DNA of 64,000 nucleotides from Streptomyces fragilis (GTDB taxonomy: Bacteria > Actinomycetota > Actinomycetes > Streptomycetales > Streptomycetaceae): the NCBI RefSeq assembly GCF_003112515.1, contig NZ_BEVZ01000001.1, forward strand, positions 124,001 to 188,000. The letters are read 5' to 3'. Below are positions 18,219 to 27,189 of the stretch, one piece after another; the first letter of the stretch is position 1; each line of letters opens with the position of its first letter. The translations under genes were made by a program, and so were the position numbers. Below the pieces are notes generated by a model, which saw only the letters and a program-made list of their open reading frames with translations, was not told where the DNA came from and searched no databases.

Positions 18219-18261
18219 ACGGGCCGGTTCCTCCCCTGTTCCCAAGGGAGAACCGGCCCGT
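18219..18261 (-). terminator. Terminator downstream of the ABC-F gene
   Basis: ACGGGCCGGTTC (18219-18230) pairs with GAACCGGCCCGT (18250-18261). TCCC/GGGA extends the stem past a bulge. It is in the right place to end minus-strand transcription from the ABC-F gene. Confidence 0.8.
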
Positions 18262-18327
18262 GACGCCGCCGTTATCGGTGACGCGCCGTCAGCACCGTGC
18301 GCCTGCCGAGCGGCCGTGGGACAACCG

Positions 18328-20133
18328 TCAGGCGTCCTCGGCGAGTTCCAGCCACGCCATCTCCAGCTCGTCCCGCTCGCCCGCCAGGGTGCGCAGCTGC
18401 GCGTCCAGTTCGGCCACCTTCGCGAAGTCCGTGGCGTTGTCGGCGATCTGTGCGTGCAGCTTGCTCTCCTGCTCGGAGATCTTGTCGATCCGCCGCTCGA
18501 TCCTCTGGAGCTCCTTCTTGGCGGCCCGCTGGTCGGCGGCGCTCTTCTCGGCGGCCGGCCTGGCGGCCGGCGCGGGAGCCGAGGCGGCCGCGGCCTCCTC
18601 CATCCGCCGGCGGCGCTCCAGGTACTCGTCGATGCCGCGCGGCAGCATCCGCAGCGTGGAGTCGCCGAGCAGCGCGAACACCCGGTCGGTGGTGCGCTCG
18701 ACGAAGAACCGGTCGTGGGAGATCACGATCATCGAGCCGGGCCACCCGTCGAGGACGTCCTCGAGCTGGGTGAGGGTCTCGATGTCGAGGTCGTTGGTGG
18801 GCTCGTCGAGGAAGAGGACGTTGGGCTCGTCCATCAGCAGCCGCAGCAGCTGGAGGCGGCGGCGCTCACCACCGGAGAGGTCGCCGACCGGCGTCCACTG
18901 CTTCTCCTTGGTGAAGCCGAAGGTCTCGCAGAGCTGACCGGCGGTCATCTCGCGGCCCTTGCCGAGGTCCACGCGCTCGCGCACCTTTTGCACGGCCTCC
19001 AGGACCCGCCAGTTCGGGTCGAGTTCGGCGACCTCCTGCGAGAGGTAGGCGAGCTTGACCGTCCTGCCGACCTTGATCCGGCCGGCGGCGGGCTGCTCGT
19101 CGCCGTCGGAGCGGGCGGCGGCGGCCATGGCGCGCAGCAGCGAGGTCTTGCCCGCGCCGTTGACGCCGACCAGGCCGATGCGGTCGCCGGGGCCGAGCTG
19201 CCAGGTGACGTGCTGCAGGAGGGTCTTGGGGCCCGCCTGGATCGTCACGTCCTCCAGGTCGAACACCGTCTTCCCGAGGCGGGAGGAGGCGAACTTCATC
19301 AGCTCGCTGCTGTCGCGCGGCGGCGGGACGTCGGCGATCAGCTCGTTGGCGGCCTCGACGCGGAAGCGGGGCTTGGAGGTGCGGGCGGGGGCGCCGCGGC
19401 GCAGCCAGGCCAGCTCCTTGCGGACCAGGTTCTGCCGCTTGACCTCCTCGGTCTGCGCGATCCGCTCGCGCTCGGCGCGGGCGAACACGTAGTCGGAGTA
19501 GCCGCCCTCGTACTCGTGGACGTCACCGCGCTGCACGTCCCACATGCGGGTGCAGACCTGGTCGAGGAACCAGCGGTCGTGGGTGACGCAGACGAGGGCG
19601 GAGCGGCGGGCGGCCAGGTGGGCGGCGAGCCAGGCGATGCCCTCGACGTCGAGGTGGTTGGTGGGCTCGTCCAGGACGATCAGGTCCTGCTCGGCGATCA
19701 GCAGCTGGGCGAGCGCGATGCGGCGGCGCTCGCCGCCGGAGAGGGGGCCGATGACGGTGTCCAGGCCCTGCGGGAATCCGGGGAGGTCCAGACCGCCGAA
19801 GAGGCCGGTGAGGACGTCGCGGATCTTCGCGTTGCCCGCCCACTCGTGGTCGGCGAGGTCGCCGATCACCTCGTGGCGGACGGTCGCCGTGGGGTCGAGG
19901 GAGTCGTGCTGCGTCAGGACGCCCATGCGGAGGCCGCCGACGTGGGTGACGCGGCCGGAGTCCGCCTCCTCCAGCTGCGCGAGCATGCGGATCAGGGTGG
20001 TCTTGCCGTCGCCGTTGCGGCCGACGACGCCGATGCGGTCGCCCTCGGACACGCCGAGGGAGATGCCGTCCAGGAGGGTACGGGTGCCGTACACCTTGTG
20101 GACGTTCTCGACATTGACCAGGTTGACGGCCAT
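18328..20133 (-). CDS. ABC-F family ATPase (Uup/EttA type)
   Basis: 601 residues with two fused ABC domains and no membrane segments. Walker A motifs are GRNGDGKTTL (about residue 40) and GVNGAGKTSL (about 330). Signatures LSGGERRRIALAQLL and LSGGERRRLQLLRLL and Walker B VLDEPTNHLD and FLDEPTNDLD are all present. The C-terminal 75 residues form a charged coiled coil (KKELQRIERRIDKISEQESK), as in Uup. ABC-F proteins act on the ribosome as translation factors or antibiotic-protection proteins; which role applies here cannot be told. ATG 20133 gives the usual N-terminus MAVNLVNVENV. Confidence 0.92.
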   Translation of the reverse strand: MAVNLVNVENVHKVYGTRTLLDGISLGVSEGDRIGVVGRNGDGKTTLIRMLAQLEEADSGRVTHVGGLRMGVLTQHDSLDPTATVRHEVIGDLADHEWAGNAKIRDVLTGLFGGLDLPGFPQGLDTVIGPLSGGERRRIALAQLLIAEQDLIVLDEPTNHLDVEGIAWLAAHLAARRSALVCVTHDRWFLDQVCTRMWDVQRGDVHEYEGGYSDYVFARAERERIAQTEEVKRQNLVRKELAWLRRGAPARTSKPRFRVEAANELIADVPPPRDSSELMKFASSRLGKTVFDLEDVTIQAGPKTLLQHVTWQLGPGDRIGLVGVNGAGKTSLLRAMAAAARSDGDEQPAAGRIKVGRTVKLAYLSQEVAELDPNWRVLEAVQKVRERVDLGKGREMTAGQLCETFGFTKEKQWTPVGDLSGGERRRLQLLRLLMDEPNVLFLDEPTNDLDIETLTQLEDVLDGWPGSMIVISHDRFFVERTTDRVFALLGDSTLRMLPRGIDEYLERRRRMEEAAAASAPAPAARPAAEKSAADQRAAKKELQRIERRIDKISEQESKLHAQIADNATDFAKVAELDAQLRTLAGERDELEMAWLELAEDA

Positions 20134-20456
20134 TTCACTCCAACCGAGGGGAACGAGCTCAGCGGTCCAGGTTAGCCCGCGCGGGGGCTCCCTCTCGCCG
20201 CGCGCGGGTTCACCCCCGCGCCGGGGGCCCTCCCGTGCGCACGCCACCGTCGGCTCACGTCAGGTGGTGCGGGCAGCGCCCGGGCACCCTGCGGGCAATC
20301 GTGCCGCTGGGCGGCACGGGTGGGCGCAGGCGGTGCGTGCGCACGGGACGGTTCGTTCGCGCCGCGTCGGTCCGCGTCCCGCGAGAGCAGGGCTCACGTG
20401 GAACGGGCCCGGGGGGGCGGCGCGGCTCGGGCACCGTGGAGAGGGCGTCGCGTGCG
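20134..20456. other. Intergenic region between ABC-F gene and rsmI
   Basis: About 323 bp on the minus-strand path from rsmI to the ABC-F gene. It should contain the ABC-F promoter near 20140-20230 and the end of rsmI. An Arg/Pro-rich frame (20260-20460) overlaps the rsmI stop, but nothing supports it as a gene. I see no clear RNA structure. Confidence 0.4.
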
Positions 20457-21380
20457 TCACCGGGGGGCGTTCTTCGCGGCGACGACCGCGTCGAAGACCT
20501 CCCGCTTGGGGAGGCCCGCCTCCGCCGCGACCGCCGCGATCGCCTCCTTGCGCCGCTCGCCGGCCTCCTCGCGCACCCGGACCCGCCGGACCAGCTCGGC
20601 CGCGTCGACGTCCCCCGGCGCCGGCTCGGGCGCGCCCTCGACGACCACGGTGATCTCGCCGCGCACGCCCTCCTTCGCCCAGGCGGCCAGCTCCGCCAGC
20701 CCTCCGCGCCGGACCTCCTCGTACGTCTTGGTGAGCTCCCGGCAGACCGCGGCCCGCCGGTCGGCGCCGAACACCTCGGCCATCGCCTCGAGCGTGTCGT
20801 CCAGCCGGTGCGGCGCCTCGAAGTAGACGAGGGTGCGCCGCTCCCCGGCGACGTCCCGCAGCCGTCCCAGCCGCTCGCCCGCCTTGCGCGGCAGGAACCC
20901 CTCGAAGCAGAACCGGTCCACCGGCAGCCCGGACAGCGCCAGCGCGGTCAGCACCGCCGACGGCCCCGGCACCGCGGTGACCTTGATGTCGTGCTCGACG
21001 GCCGCGGCGACGAGCCGGTACCCGGGGTCGGAGACCGACGGCATGCCCGCGTCGGTCACCAGCAGCACCCGCGCCCCGCCCCGCAGCGCCTCCACCAGCT
21101 CGGGCGTGCGGGCACTCTCGTTGCCCTCGAAGTAGGAGACGACCCGCCCCTCGGTGCGCACCCCGAGCGCCTGGGTGAGGCGGCGCAGCCGGCGGGTGTC
21201 CTCGGCGGCGACCACGTCCGCCGTGGCGAGCTCCTGGGCGAGGCGCGGCGGGGCGTCCGCCACGTCCCCGATGGGTGTCCCGGCGAGCACGAGCACACCG
21301 CTCCCGGGGGCGGGGGACACGGCGCGCGGGGCGTCGGAGGCGGTGGAGGAAGGCGGCACGGAAGACGTATCGGTCACCAT
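20457..21380 (-). CDS. rsmI: 16S rRNA (cytidine1402-2'-O)-methyltransferase
   Basis: Tetrapyrrole-methylase-fold enzyme of 307 residues. It has LAGTPIGDVADAPPRL near residue 33, EDTRRLRRL, VTDAGMPSVSDPG and PGPSAVLTALALSGLP. It 2'-O-methylates C1402 of 16S rRNA, the base also modified by RsmH, which tunes decoding at the P site. The C-terminus has the YraL-type end (KREVFDAVVAAKN). The start is ATG 21380 or GTG 21377. The gene is divergent from the mannosyltransferase gene across 60 bp. Confidence 0.93.
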   Translation of the reverse strand: MVTDTSSVPPSSTASDAPRAVSPAPGSGVLVLAGTPIGDVADAPPRLAQELATADVVAAEDTRRLRRLTQALGVRTEGRVVSYFEGNESARTPELVEALRGGARVLLVTDAGMPSVSDPGYRLVAAAVEHDIKVTAVPGPSAVLTALALSGLPVDRFCFEGFLPRKAGERLGRLRDVAGERRTLVYFEAPHRLDDTLEAMAEVFGADRRAAVCRELTKTYEEVRRGGLAELAAWAKEGVRGEITVVVEGAPEPAPGDVDAAELVRRVRVREEAGERRKEAIAAVAAEAGLPKREVFDAVVAAKNAPR

Positions 21381-21428
21381 TCCATCGTCGCAGCCGTCCA
21401 ACACTGCCCCACGCACCGCCCTGTTCCC

Positions 21429-21434
21429 TACGAT
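21429..21434 (+). promoter_or_regulatory. -10 element TACGAT of a probable leaderless promoter (pmt)
   Basis: TACGAT ends 6 nt before GTG 21441, so transcription would begin at or next to the start codon. There is no Shine-Dalgarno sequence. Confidence 0.6.
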
Positions 21435-21440
21435 GGCGCG

Positions 21441-23156
21441 GTGACCAGTACCCCGACCGAAACGGATCCCGGGCCGGCCCGGCCGCCGCTCCTGAAGGAG
21501 GCGGCGGCGCCGCCCCCGGACGACGTCCGCAGCCGGCTGGTGCCGCCGTTCATGTCGCCAGGCCCCCGCCTGTGGGAGACGCTGCGGATCCCGCCCGCCC
21601 TGGGCGACGTCCTGGCGCGCTGGAACGGCTGGGTGGGGCCGCTGCTGGTGACCCTGGTCGCCGGCCTGCTGCGCTTCCGGGACCTCGGCAGCCCCCGCGC
21701 GGTGATGTTCGACGAGACGTACTACGCGAAGGACGCGTGGGCGCTGGTCCACCGGGGCTTCGAGCTGAGCTGGCCCAAGGACGTCGACAAGCAGATCATC
21801 GAGCGGTTCGGTGACGTGCCGCTGCCCACCGACGCGGCGTACGTGGTGCACCCGCCGGTCGGCAAGTACGTGATCGGGCTGGGCGAGCTGATGTTCGGGC
21901 TCGACCCGTTCGGCTGGCGGTTCATGACGGCGGTGCTCGGCACCGCCTCGGTGCTGCTGGTGTGCCGGATCGGCCGCCGGATGTTCCGCTCGACGTTCCT
22001 GGGGTGCCTGGCCGGTCTGCTGCTGGCGGTGGACGGCCTGCACTTCGTGATGAGCCGGACCGCGCTGCTGGACGGCGTGCTGATGTTCTTCGTGGTGGCC
22101 GCGTTCGGCTGCCTGGTGGTCGACCGGGACCGGGCGCGGGCCAGGCTGGCGGCGGCGCTGCCGGCGGACGGGAACGGCTGGGTGCGTCCGGACGCAGAGG
22201 TCGCGCGGACGCTGCGGCTCGGGGCGCGGCCCTGGCGGTGGGCGGCGGGTCTGATGCTGGGCCTGGCGATCGGCACCAAGTGGAGCGGCCTGGCGGTGCT
22301 CGCGGCGTTCGGTCTGCTCACCGTCCTGTGGGACGTGGGCGCCCGCCGCACGGCGGGGGCCCGGCACCCCCACCTGGTGGTGCTGCGGCGGGATCTGGTC
22401 CCGGCGTTCCTCACCACGGTGCCGGTCGCGCTCGTCACCTACCTGGCGTCGTGGACGGGCTGGATCCTCTCGCCCAACGACGGCACCGGCGGCTACTACC
22501 GCAACTGGGCGCTCACCGAGGGCAAGGGCCGCAGCTGGGGCTTCCTCGAGCAGCACCTGGACTGGCTGCCGAGCCTGTGGCACTACGAGACACAGGTGTG
22601 GAAGTTCCACGTGGAGCTGACCTCGCCGCACACCTACGAGTCCAACCCGTGGTCGTGGCTGGTGATGGGCCGCCCGGTCTCCTACTTCTACGAGTCGCCC
22701 GGCCCCGGCCAGGACGGCTGTCCGGTCGACGTGGTGGACAAGTGCTCCCGCGAGGTGCTGGCCATCGGCACCCCGATGCTGTGGTGGGCGGGCTGCCTGG
22801 CGCTGCTGTACGTGCTGTGGCGCTGGGCGCTGCGCCGCGACTGGCGGGCCGGCGGCATCCTGTGCGGCATCGCGGCCGGCTATCTGCCGTGGTTCATGTA
22901 CCAGGAGCGGACGATCTTCCTGTTCTACGCGGTGGTCTTCGTGCCGTTCCTCTGCCTGGCGCTGGCGATGACGGCGGGGGCGCTGCTGGGGCGGCCCGAC
23001 GCCGGCGAGACGCGGCGGGTGGCGGGCATCTCCGGGCTGGGGCTGCTGGTGCTGCTGGTGCTGTGGAACTTCGTGCACTTCCTGCCGATCCTCACCGGCG
23101 AGCCGATCCCGCTGGAGGAGTGGCAGACCCGGATGTGGCTGGACACCTGGGTGTGA
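21441..23156 (+). CDS. pmt: Protein O-mannosyltransferase (GT39)
   Basis: 571-residue polytopic membrane protein of the Pmt family. The conserved acidic catalytic motif [11 protein letters not shown] is in the first extracytoplasmic loop near residue 95. [17 protein letters not shown] follows, and the C-terminal membrane block contains [14 protein letters not shown]. It transfers mannose from polyprenyl-phosphate-mannose to Ser/Thr of exported proteins. In S. coelicolor the Pmt enzyme glycosylates lipoproteins and the phiC31 receptor. GTG 21441 is chosen from the leaderless promoter geometry. Confidence 0.92.
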   Translation: MTSTPTETDPGPARPPLLKEAAAPPPDDVRSRLVPPFMSPGPRLWETLRIPPALGDVLARWNGWVGPLLVTLVAGLLRFRDLGSPRAVMFDETYYAKDAWALVHRGFELSWPKDVDKQIIERFGDVPLPTDAAYVVHPPVGKYVIGLGELMFGLDPFGWRFMTAVLGTASVLLVCRIGRRMFRSTFLGCLAGLLLAVDGLHFVMSRTALLDGVLMFFVVAAFGCLVVDRDRARARLAAALPADGNGWVRPDAEVARTLRLGARPWRWAAGLMLGLAIGTKWSGLAVLAAFGLLTVLWDVGARRTAGARHPHLVVLRRDLVPAFLTTVPVALVTYLASWTGWILSPNDGTGGYYRNWALTEGKGRSWGFLEQHLDWLPSLWHYETQVWKFHVELTSPHTYESNPWSWLVMGRPVSYFYESPGPGQDGCPVDVVDKCSREVLAIGTPMLWWAGCLALLYVLWRWALRRDWRAGGILCGIAAGYLPWFMYQERTIFLFYAVVFVPFLCLALAMTAGALLGRPDAGETRRVAGISGLGLLVLLVLWNFVHFLPILTGEPIPLEEWQTRMWLDTWV

Positions 23157-23237
23157 CGGCGCGTCGCCGGGGCGCGGCCGCCCCGGCGGCGCCCCGGTGC
23201 CCGGGCGGCTGCGGCGGGAGGGGCGTCCGGGGCAACG

Positions 23238-23243
23238 TACGCT
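23238..23243 (+). promoter_or_regulatory. -10 element TACGCT of a probable leaderless promoter (ksgA)
   Basis: TACGCT lies 7 nt before GTG 23251, and no ribosome binding site is present. Confidence 0.55.
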
Positions 23244-23250
23244 GGTTGCC

Positions 23251-24156
23251 GTGAGCAGCCCCACCCCCGCCGACGCCCTTCTCGGTCCCGCAGACGTGCG
23301 CGAACTCGCCGCCGCCCTCGGGGTCCGCCCCACCAAGCAGCGCGGCCAGAACTTCGTGATCGACGCCAACACCGTGCGCCGCATCGTCCGCACCGCCGAG
23401 GTCCGCCCCGAGGACACCGTGGTGGAGGTCGGCCCGGGCCTCGGCTCGCTGACGCTGGCCCTGCTGGAGGTGGCCGACCGGGTCACCGCCGTGGAGATCG
23501 ACGACGTGCTGGCCTCCGCGCTGCCCGCGACGATCGCCGCGCGGATGCCGGAGCGCGCCGAGCGGTTCGCGCTGGTGCACTCCGACGCGATGCAGGTGCG
23601 CGAGCTGCCCGGCCCGGCCCCGACGGCGCTGGTCGCGAACCTGCCGTACAACGTGGCGGTGCCGGTGCTGCTGCACATGCTGGAGACGTTCCCGAGCATC
23701 GAACGCACGCTGGTGATGGTGCAGGCCGAGGTCGCCGACCGGCTGGCCGCCGGCCCGGGCAACAAGGTCTACGGCGTGCCGTCGGTGAAGGCCAACTGGT
23801 ACGCCGAGGTGAAGCGCGCCGGGTCGATCGGGCGGAGCGTGTTCTGGCCCGCCCCCAACGTGGACAGCGGCCTGGTCTCGCTGGTCCGCCGCACCGAGCC
23901 GATCGCCACCTCCGCCACCCGGCAGGAGGTGTTCGCGGTGGTCGACGCCGCGTTCGCGCAGCGCCGCAAGACGCTGCGGGCGGCGCTGGCCGGCTGGGCC
24001 GGGTCGGCCGCCGCCGCGGAGGCCGCGCTGGTCGCCGCCGGGGTGTCGCCGCAGGCCCGCGGCGAGGCGCTCACCGTGCACGAGTTCGCGCGCATCGCCG
24101 AGAACCGCGGTACCGCCGCCGGCGACACCGCCGAGCGGAAGGGCGCCCAGGCGTGA
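23251..24156 (+). CDS. rsmA: 16S rRNA (A1518/A1519-N6)-dimethyltransferase
   Basis: KsgA-family methyltransferase of 301 residues. It has [17 protein letters not shown]-binding [12 protein letters not shown] (about 63-74) and catalytic NLPYN (about 129-133). It dimethylates the two adenines of the 3'-terminal 16S hairpin during small-subunit maturation and gates kasugamycin sensitivity. GTG 23251 fits the leaderless geometry. The stop overlaps the ispE start (GTGA at 24153-24156), so the two are translationally coupled. Confidence 0.95.
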   Translation: MSSPTPADALLGPADVRELAAALGVRPTKQRGQNFVIDANTVRRIVRTAEVRPEDTVVEVGPGLGSLTLALLEVADRVTAVEIDDVLASALPATIAARMPERAERFALVHSDAMQVRELPGPAPTALVANLPYNVAVPVLLHMLETFPSIERTLVMVQAEVADRLAAGPGNKVYGVPSVKANWYAEVKRAGSIGRSVFWPAPNVDSGLVSLVRRTEPIATSATRQEVFAVVDAAFAQRRKTLRAALAGWAGSAAAAEAALVAAGVSPQARGEALTVHEFARIAENRGTAAGDTAERKGAQA

Positions 24157-25061
24157 GCAGGAGCGTCACCGTCCGCGTGCCCGCCAAGGTCAACGTCCAG
24201 CTCGCGGTGGGCGCCGCGCGGCCGGACGGGTTCCATCCGCTGGCCAACGTCTTCCTCGCCGTCGGGCTGTACGACCGGGTGACGGTCACCCCGGCCGACG
24301 AGCTCCGCGTGACCTGCTCCGGGCCGGACGCGGACCAGGTGCCGCTGGACGCCACCAACCTGGCGGCCCGCGCGGCGGCGGCACTGGCCGCGCGCCGCGG
24401 GCGCACCGGCCGGGACGCGGCCGTGCACGTCCACATCGACAAGGACATCCCGGTGGCCGGCGGCATGGCCGGCGGCAGCGCCGACGGCGCGGGCGCGCTG
24501 CTCGCCTGCGACGCCCTGTGGAACGCCGGCGCCTCCCGCGAGGAGCTGCTGGAGATCTGCGCCGAGCTCGGCAGCGACGTGCCGTTCTCCCTGGTGGGCG
24601 GGGCGGCGCTGGGCGTGGGCCGCGGCGAGCTGCTGACGCCGCTGGAGGTGGGCGGCGACTTCCACTGGGTGTTCGCGATGGCCACCCGCGGTCTGTCGAC
24701 GCCCGCCGTGTTCCGTGAGTTCGACCGTCTCACCGAGGGCGCCGCCGTCCCCGAGCCGGTGGCGAGCGAGCCGCTGCTCGCGGCCCTCGCCAAGGGCGAC
24801 GTGGACGCGCTGGCCGGGGCGGTCGTCAACGACCTGCAGCCCGCCGCGCTGTCCCTCTTCCCGGAGCTGGCCCGCACCCTGGAGGCCGGTCTGGAGGCCG
24901 GCGCGGCCACCGCCCTGGTCTCGGGCTCCGGCCCCACCACCGCCTACCTGGCCCGCGACGCCGCGTCCGCCGCCCGCATCGCCGACGCCCTCGCGGCCTC
25001 GGGCACCTGCCGCACCGTGCGTGTGGCCCCGTCGCCGGCGCCCGGGGCGACGGTTCTCTGA
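24153..25061 (+). CDS. ispE: 4-(cytidine-5'-diphospho)-2-C-methyl-D-erythritol kinase
   Basis: GHMP kinase of 302 residues in the MEP isoprenoid pathway. It has the N-terminal substrate motif [12 protein letters not shown], the ATP loop [18 protein letters not shown] and C-terminal [11 protein letters not shown]. It phosphorylates CDP-methylerythritol. It is coupled to rsmA by a 4-bp overlap, the conserved actinobacterial ksgA-ispE arrangement. Confidence 0.95.
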   Translation: MSRSVTVRVPAKVNVQLAVGAARPDGFHPLANVFLAVGLYDRVTVTPADELRVTCSGPDADQVPLDATNLAARAAAALAARRGRTGRDAAVHVHIDKDIPVAGGMAGGSADGAGALLACDALWNAGASREELLEICAELGSDVPFSLVGGAALGVGRGELLTPLEVGGDFHWVFAMATRGLSTPAVFREFDRLTEGAAVPEPVASEPLLAALAKGDVDALAGAVVNDLQPAALSLFPELARTLEAGLEAGAATALVSGSGPTTAYLARDAASAARIADALAASGTCRTVRVAPSPAPGATVL

Positions 25062-25066
25062 CGGGG

Positions 25067-25663
25067 TCAGAGCCGGTCGACCGCCGTCAGGTCGACGGTG
25101 ACGTCGTACGGCTCGGTCACCTTGAGCTGGTCGCGGTGCATGCCGGTGTGCACGTACGCCTTGGTGAGCGGGTCGAGGGTGTACGTGTGCACGACGGGGT
25201 GCGTGGTGTCCCCGTTGCGCTCGACCCGCCAGAAATGCGGGATGCCCGCGGCGGCGTACTTGCGCGGCTTGGTCGTCCGGTCCCGGGCCTCGGACTCCGG
25301 CGAGACGACCTCGACGGCGAGCAGGACGTCGGCGGCCTCGTAGTGGGTCTGGTCGGGTCCTGTGATCGCGGCGGCACGGATGACGCACACGTCCGGTTCC
25401 GGCCCGTTGCGCCGGTCCAGGACGATCGTCATCTCCCGGCTCACCCGAAGGTCGGCAGGCAGCGTGCTGCGCAGTCCATGGACCAACAGGTCGACCACGT
25501 TGCCGTGGAAGCGTCGTTGCGGACCCCCGAAGACCAGACTCCCGTCGATCAGCTCGGTGTGCGGCGGGAGATCCGGCAGCGTGAACAGGTCGTCCACGGT
25601 GTAGCCGTTCTGCGGCGGCACCGGCCACGGGGACGACTGCTCCACGGGCTTGGCGGCGGTCAT
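25067..25663 (-). CDS. Uma2-family putative endonuclease (DUF820)
   Basis: 198 residues with the PD-(D/E)xK-like fold of the Uma2 family. Visible motifs are the N-terminal TVDDLFTLPDLPPHTELIDGSL, then EPDVCVIRAAAI, AVEVVSPESEARDR and a Lys in KPRKYAAAGIPHFWRVE. Uma2 genes are scattered and abundant in Streptomyces; no cellular role is established. ATG 25663 has AGGA upstream. It stands alone on the minus strand between ispE and a zinc ribbon gene, which suggests insertion into an otherwise conserved plus-strand series. Confidence 0.85.
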   Translation of the reverse strand: MTAAKPVEQSSPWPVPPQNGYTVDDLFTLPDLPPHTELIDGSLVFGGPQRRFHGNVVDLLVHGLRSTLPADLRVSREMTIVLDRRNGPEPDVCVIRAAAITGPDQTHYEAADVLLAVEVVSPESEARDRTTKPRKYAAAGIPHFWRVERNGDTTHPVVHTYTLDPLTKAYVHTGMHRDQLKVTEPYDVTVDLTAVDRL

Positions 25664-25826
25664 GGTTCCTCCCACGGACGGGATGCTGCTGCCTGCCTCC
25701 CACGGTAGCCGCCTGATCGCGATCACGTCATCACAACGAGTGACGACGCTCCGGTGCGCGTGACGCCGTGTGAGAACCGCCCGGCAGTCCTAACCTGGTG
25801 AGGGAGGGCGTCGGAAGGAGTCCGCC

Positions 25827-26135
25827 ATGACGACGCACAGCCCCGACCGGGTCCACGAGGCGTACGCCTTCGCCTGCATGCGCTGCGGCCACGGGTGGGA
25901 GCAGGACTACGAGATCGAGCACTACGTCCGCCCCGACGGGGGCGCCTACGTGACGTACCGGACCGGCGGGCAGTCGGTGCCGTCGCCGCTGTCCCGGCCG
26001 ACCTGCCTGCACTGCGGCAGTCACGTCGTGCGGATCATGCGGCCCGGCGCGGTGCACGAGTTCGACGAGCTGCTGCAGGGCTCGCACCAGGCGCCCGGTC
26101 ACCACAGGCACTGGTGGCAGCGGGCGACCGCGTAG
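25827..26135 (+). CDS. Small zinc-ribbon-like hypothetical protein
   Basis: 102 residues. Two knuckles, CMRC (about residues 17-20) and CLHC (about 60-63), suggest a structural zinc site. The region between them is rich in aromatic and charged residues. The C-terminus is His/Trp-rich (HHRHWW). GGAAGGAG precedes ATG 25827 at a good distance. Function is unrecognised. It lies just upstream of tatD. Confidence 0.75.
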   Translation: MTTHSPDRVHEAYAFACMRCGHGWEQDYEIEHYVRPDGGAYVTYRTGGQSVPSPLSRPTCLHCGSHVVRIMRPGAVHEFDELLQGSHQAPGHHRHWWQRATA

Positions 26136-26152
26136 GGGCGGCCCGGCGTTCG

Positions 26153-26158
26153 TAGGAT
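26153..26158 (+). promoter_or_regulatory. -10 element TAGGAT of a probable leaderless promoter (tatD)
   Basis: TAGGAT lies 7 nt before ATG 26166, with no ribosome binding site in between. Confidence 0.6.
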
Positions 26159-26165
26159 CACAGGC

Positions 26166-27044
26166 ATGCCTTCGAAGAACAACGCCGCCGAGGCCCCGCC
26201 CCCGCCCGAGCCGCTGCGGATCCCGGTCGCCGACTCGCACACCCACCTGGACATGCAGTCCGGCACCGTCGAGGAGGCCCTCGCCGCCGCCGCGGCCGTC
26301 GGGGTGACCACACTGGTGCAGGTCGGGTGCGACCTGAAGGGCTCGCGCTGGGCCGCCGCGACCGCCGCCGCCCACGCGGACATCCACGCCGCCGTCGCCC
26401 TGCACCCCAACGAGGCGCCCCGGGTGGTCCTGGGCGACCCGGACGGCTGGTCCCGGCAAGGCGCGCGGACGCCCGGCGGGGAGGCGGCGCTCGACGAGCA
26501 GCTCGCGGAGATCGACGCGCTGGCCGCGCTGGAGCAGGTGAAGGGCGTCGGCGAGACCGGTCTGGACTACTTCCGCACCGGCGACGAGGGCCGCGCCGCG
26601 CAGGAGCGGTCGTTCCGCGCCCACATCGAGATCGCCAAGCGGCACGGCAAGGCGCTGGTCATCCACGACCGTGACGCCCACGAGGACGTGCTGCGGGTCC
26701 TGAAGGAGGAGGGCGCCCCCGAGCGCACCGTCTTCCACTGCTACTCGGGCGACGCGGAGATGGCGGAGATCTGCGCCCGCGAGGGCTACTACATGTCCTT
26801 CGCCGGCAACGTCACCTTCAAGAACGCCCAGAACCTGCGGGACGCGGTCGCCGTCGCCCCGGCGGAGCTGCTGCTGGTGGAGACCGACGCGCCGTTCCTG
26901 ACCCCGGCTCCCTGGCGGGGGCGGCCCAACGCGCCCTACCTGATCCCGGTCACCGTCCGGGCGATGGCCGAGGTGCGCGGGATGCCCGAAGACGCGCTCT
27001 GCGAAGCGATCGCCGCGAACACCGCCCGCGCCTTCGGCTACTGA
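26166..27044 (+). CDS. tatD: TatD-family metal-dependent deoxyribonuclease
   Basis: TIM-barrel hydrolase of 292 residues. All metal ligands are visible: DSHTHLD near residue 24, GVGETGLDYFR near 127, HDRDAHED near 165, FHCYSGD near 190 and ETDAPFLTP near 241. The family has 3'-5' exonuclease or DNase activity in DNA repair and turnover. A roughly 20-residue Ala/Pro-rich N-terminus precedes the domain. Confidence 0.93.
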   Translation: MPSKNNAAEAPPPPEPLRIPVADSHTHLDMQSGTVEEALAAAAAVGVTTLVQVGCDLKGSRWAAATAAAHADIHAAVALHPNEAPRVVLGDPDGWSRQGARTPGGEAALDEQLAEIDALAALEQVKGVGETGLDYFRTGDEGRAAQERSFRAHIEIAKRHGKALVIHDRDAHEDVLRVLKEEGAPERTVFHCYSGDAEMAEICAREGYYMSFAGNVTFKNAQNLRDAVAVAPAELLLVETDAPFLTPAPWRGRPNAPYLIPVTVRAMAEVRGMPEDALCEAIAANTARAFGY

Positions 27045-27084
27045 GGGCGCCGCCGCCGGGCCCGGAACCGAGGAGAACCGGAAC

Positions 27085-27098
27085 TGAGCGAATGCTCA
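27085..27098. promoter_or_regulatory. Palindrome TGAGCgaatGCTCA upstream of the first PBP gene
   Basis: Perfect 5-bp arms around a 4-base centre, in a locally AT-richer stretch about 95 bp before ATG 27190. It is operator-like in size and position, but no regulator can be named. Confidence 0.4.
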
Positions 27099-27189
27099 AA
27101 TTCTTCTCCCCGGCGGCAACCGGCCCCGTAGCCTCATGCGTGCTTGTACATGCCAACAGACGCGTGGGCACCTGGGGAGGGGAACGCGG

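Noticed and set aside
20260..20460. 66-residue Pro/Arg-rich frame overlapping the rsmI stop.
   Set aside because: No recognisable domain, no ribosome binding site and composition typical of random GC-rich sequence.
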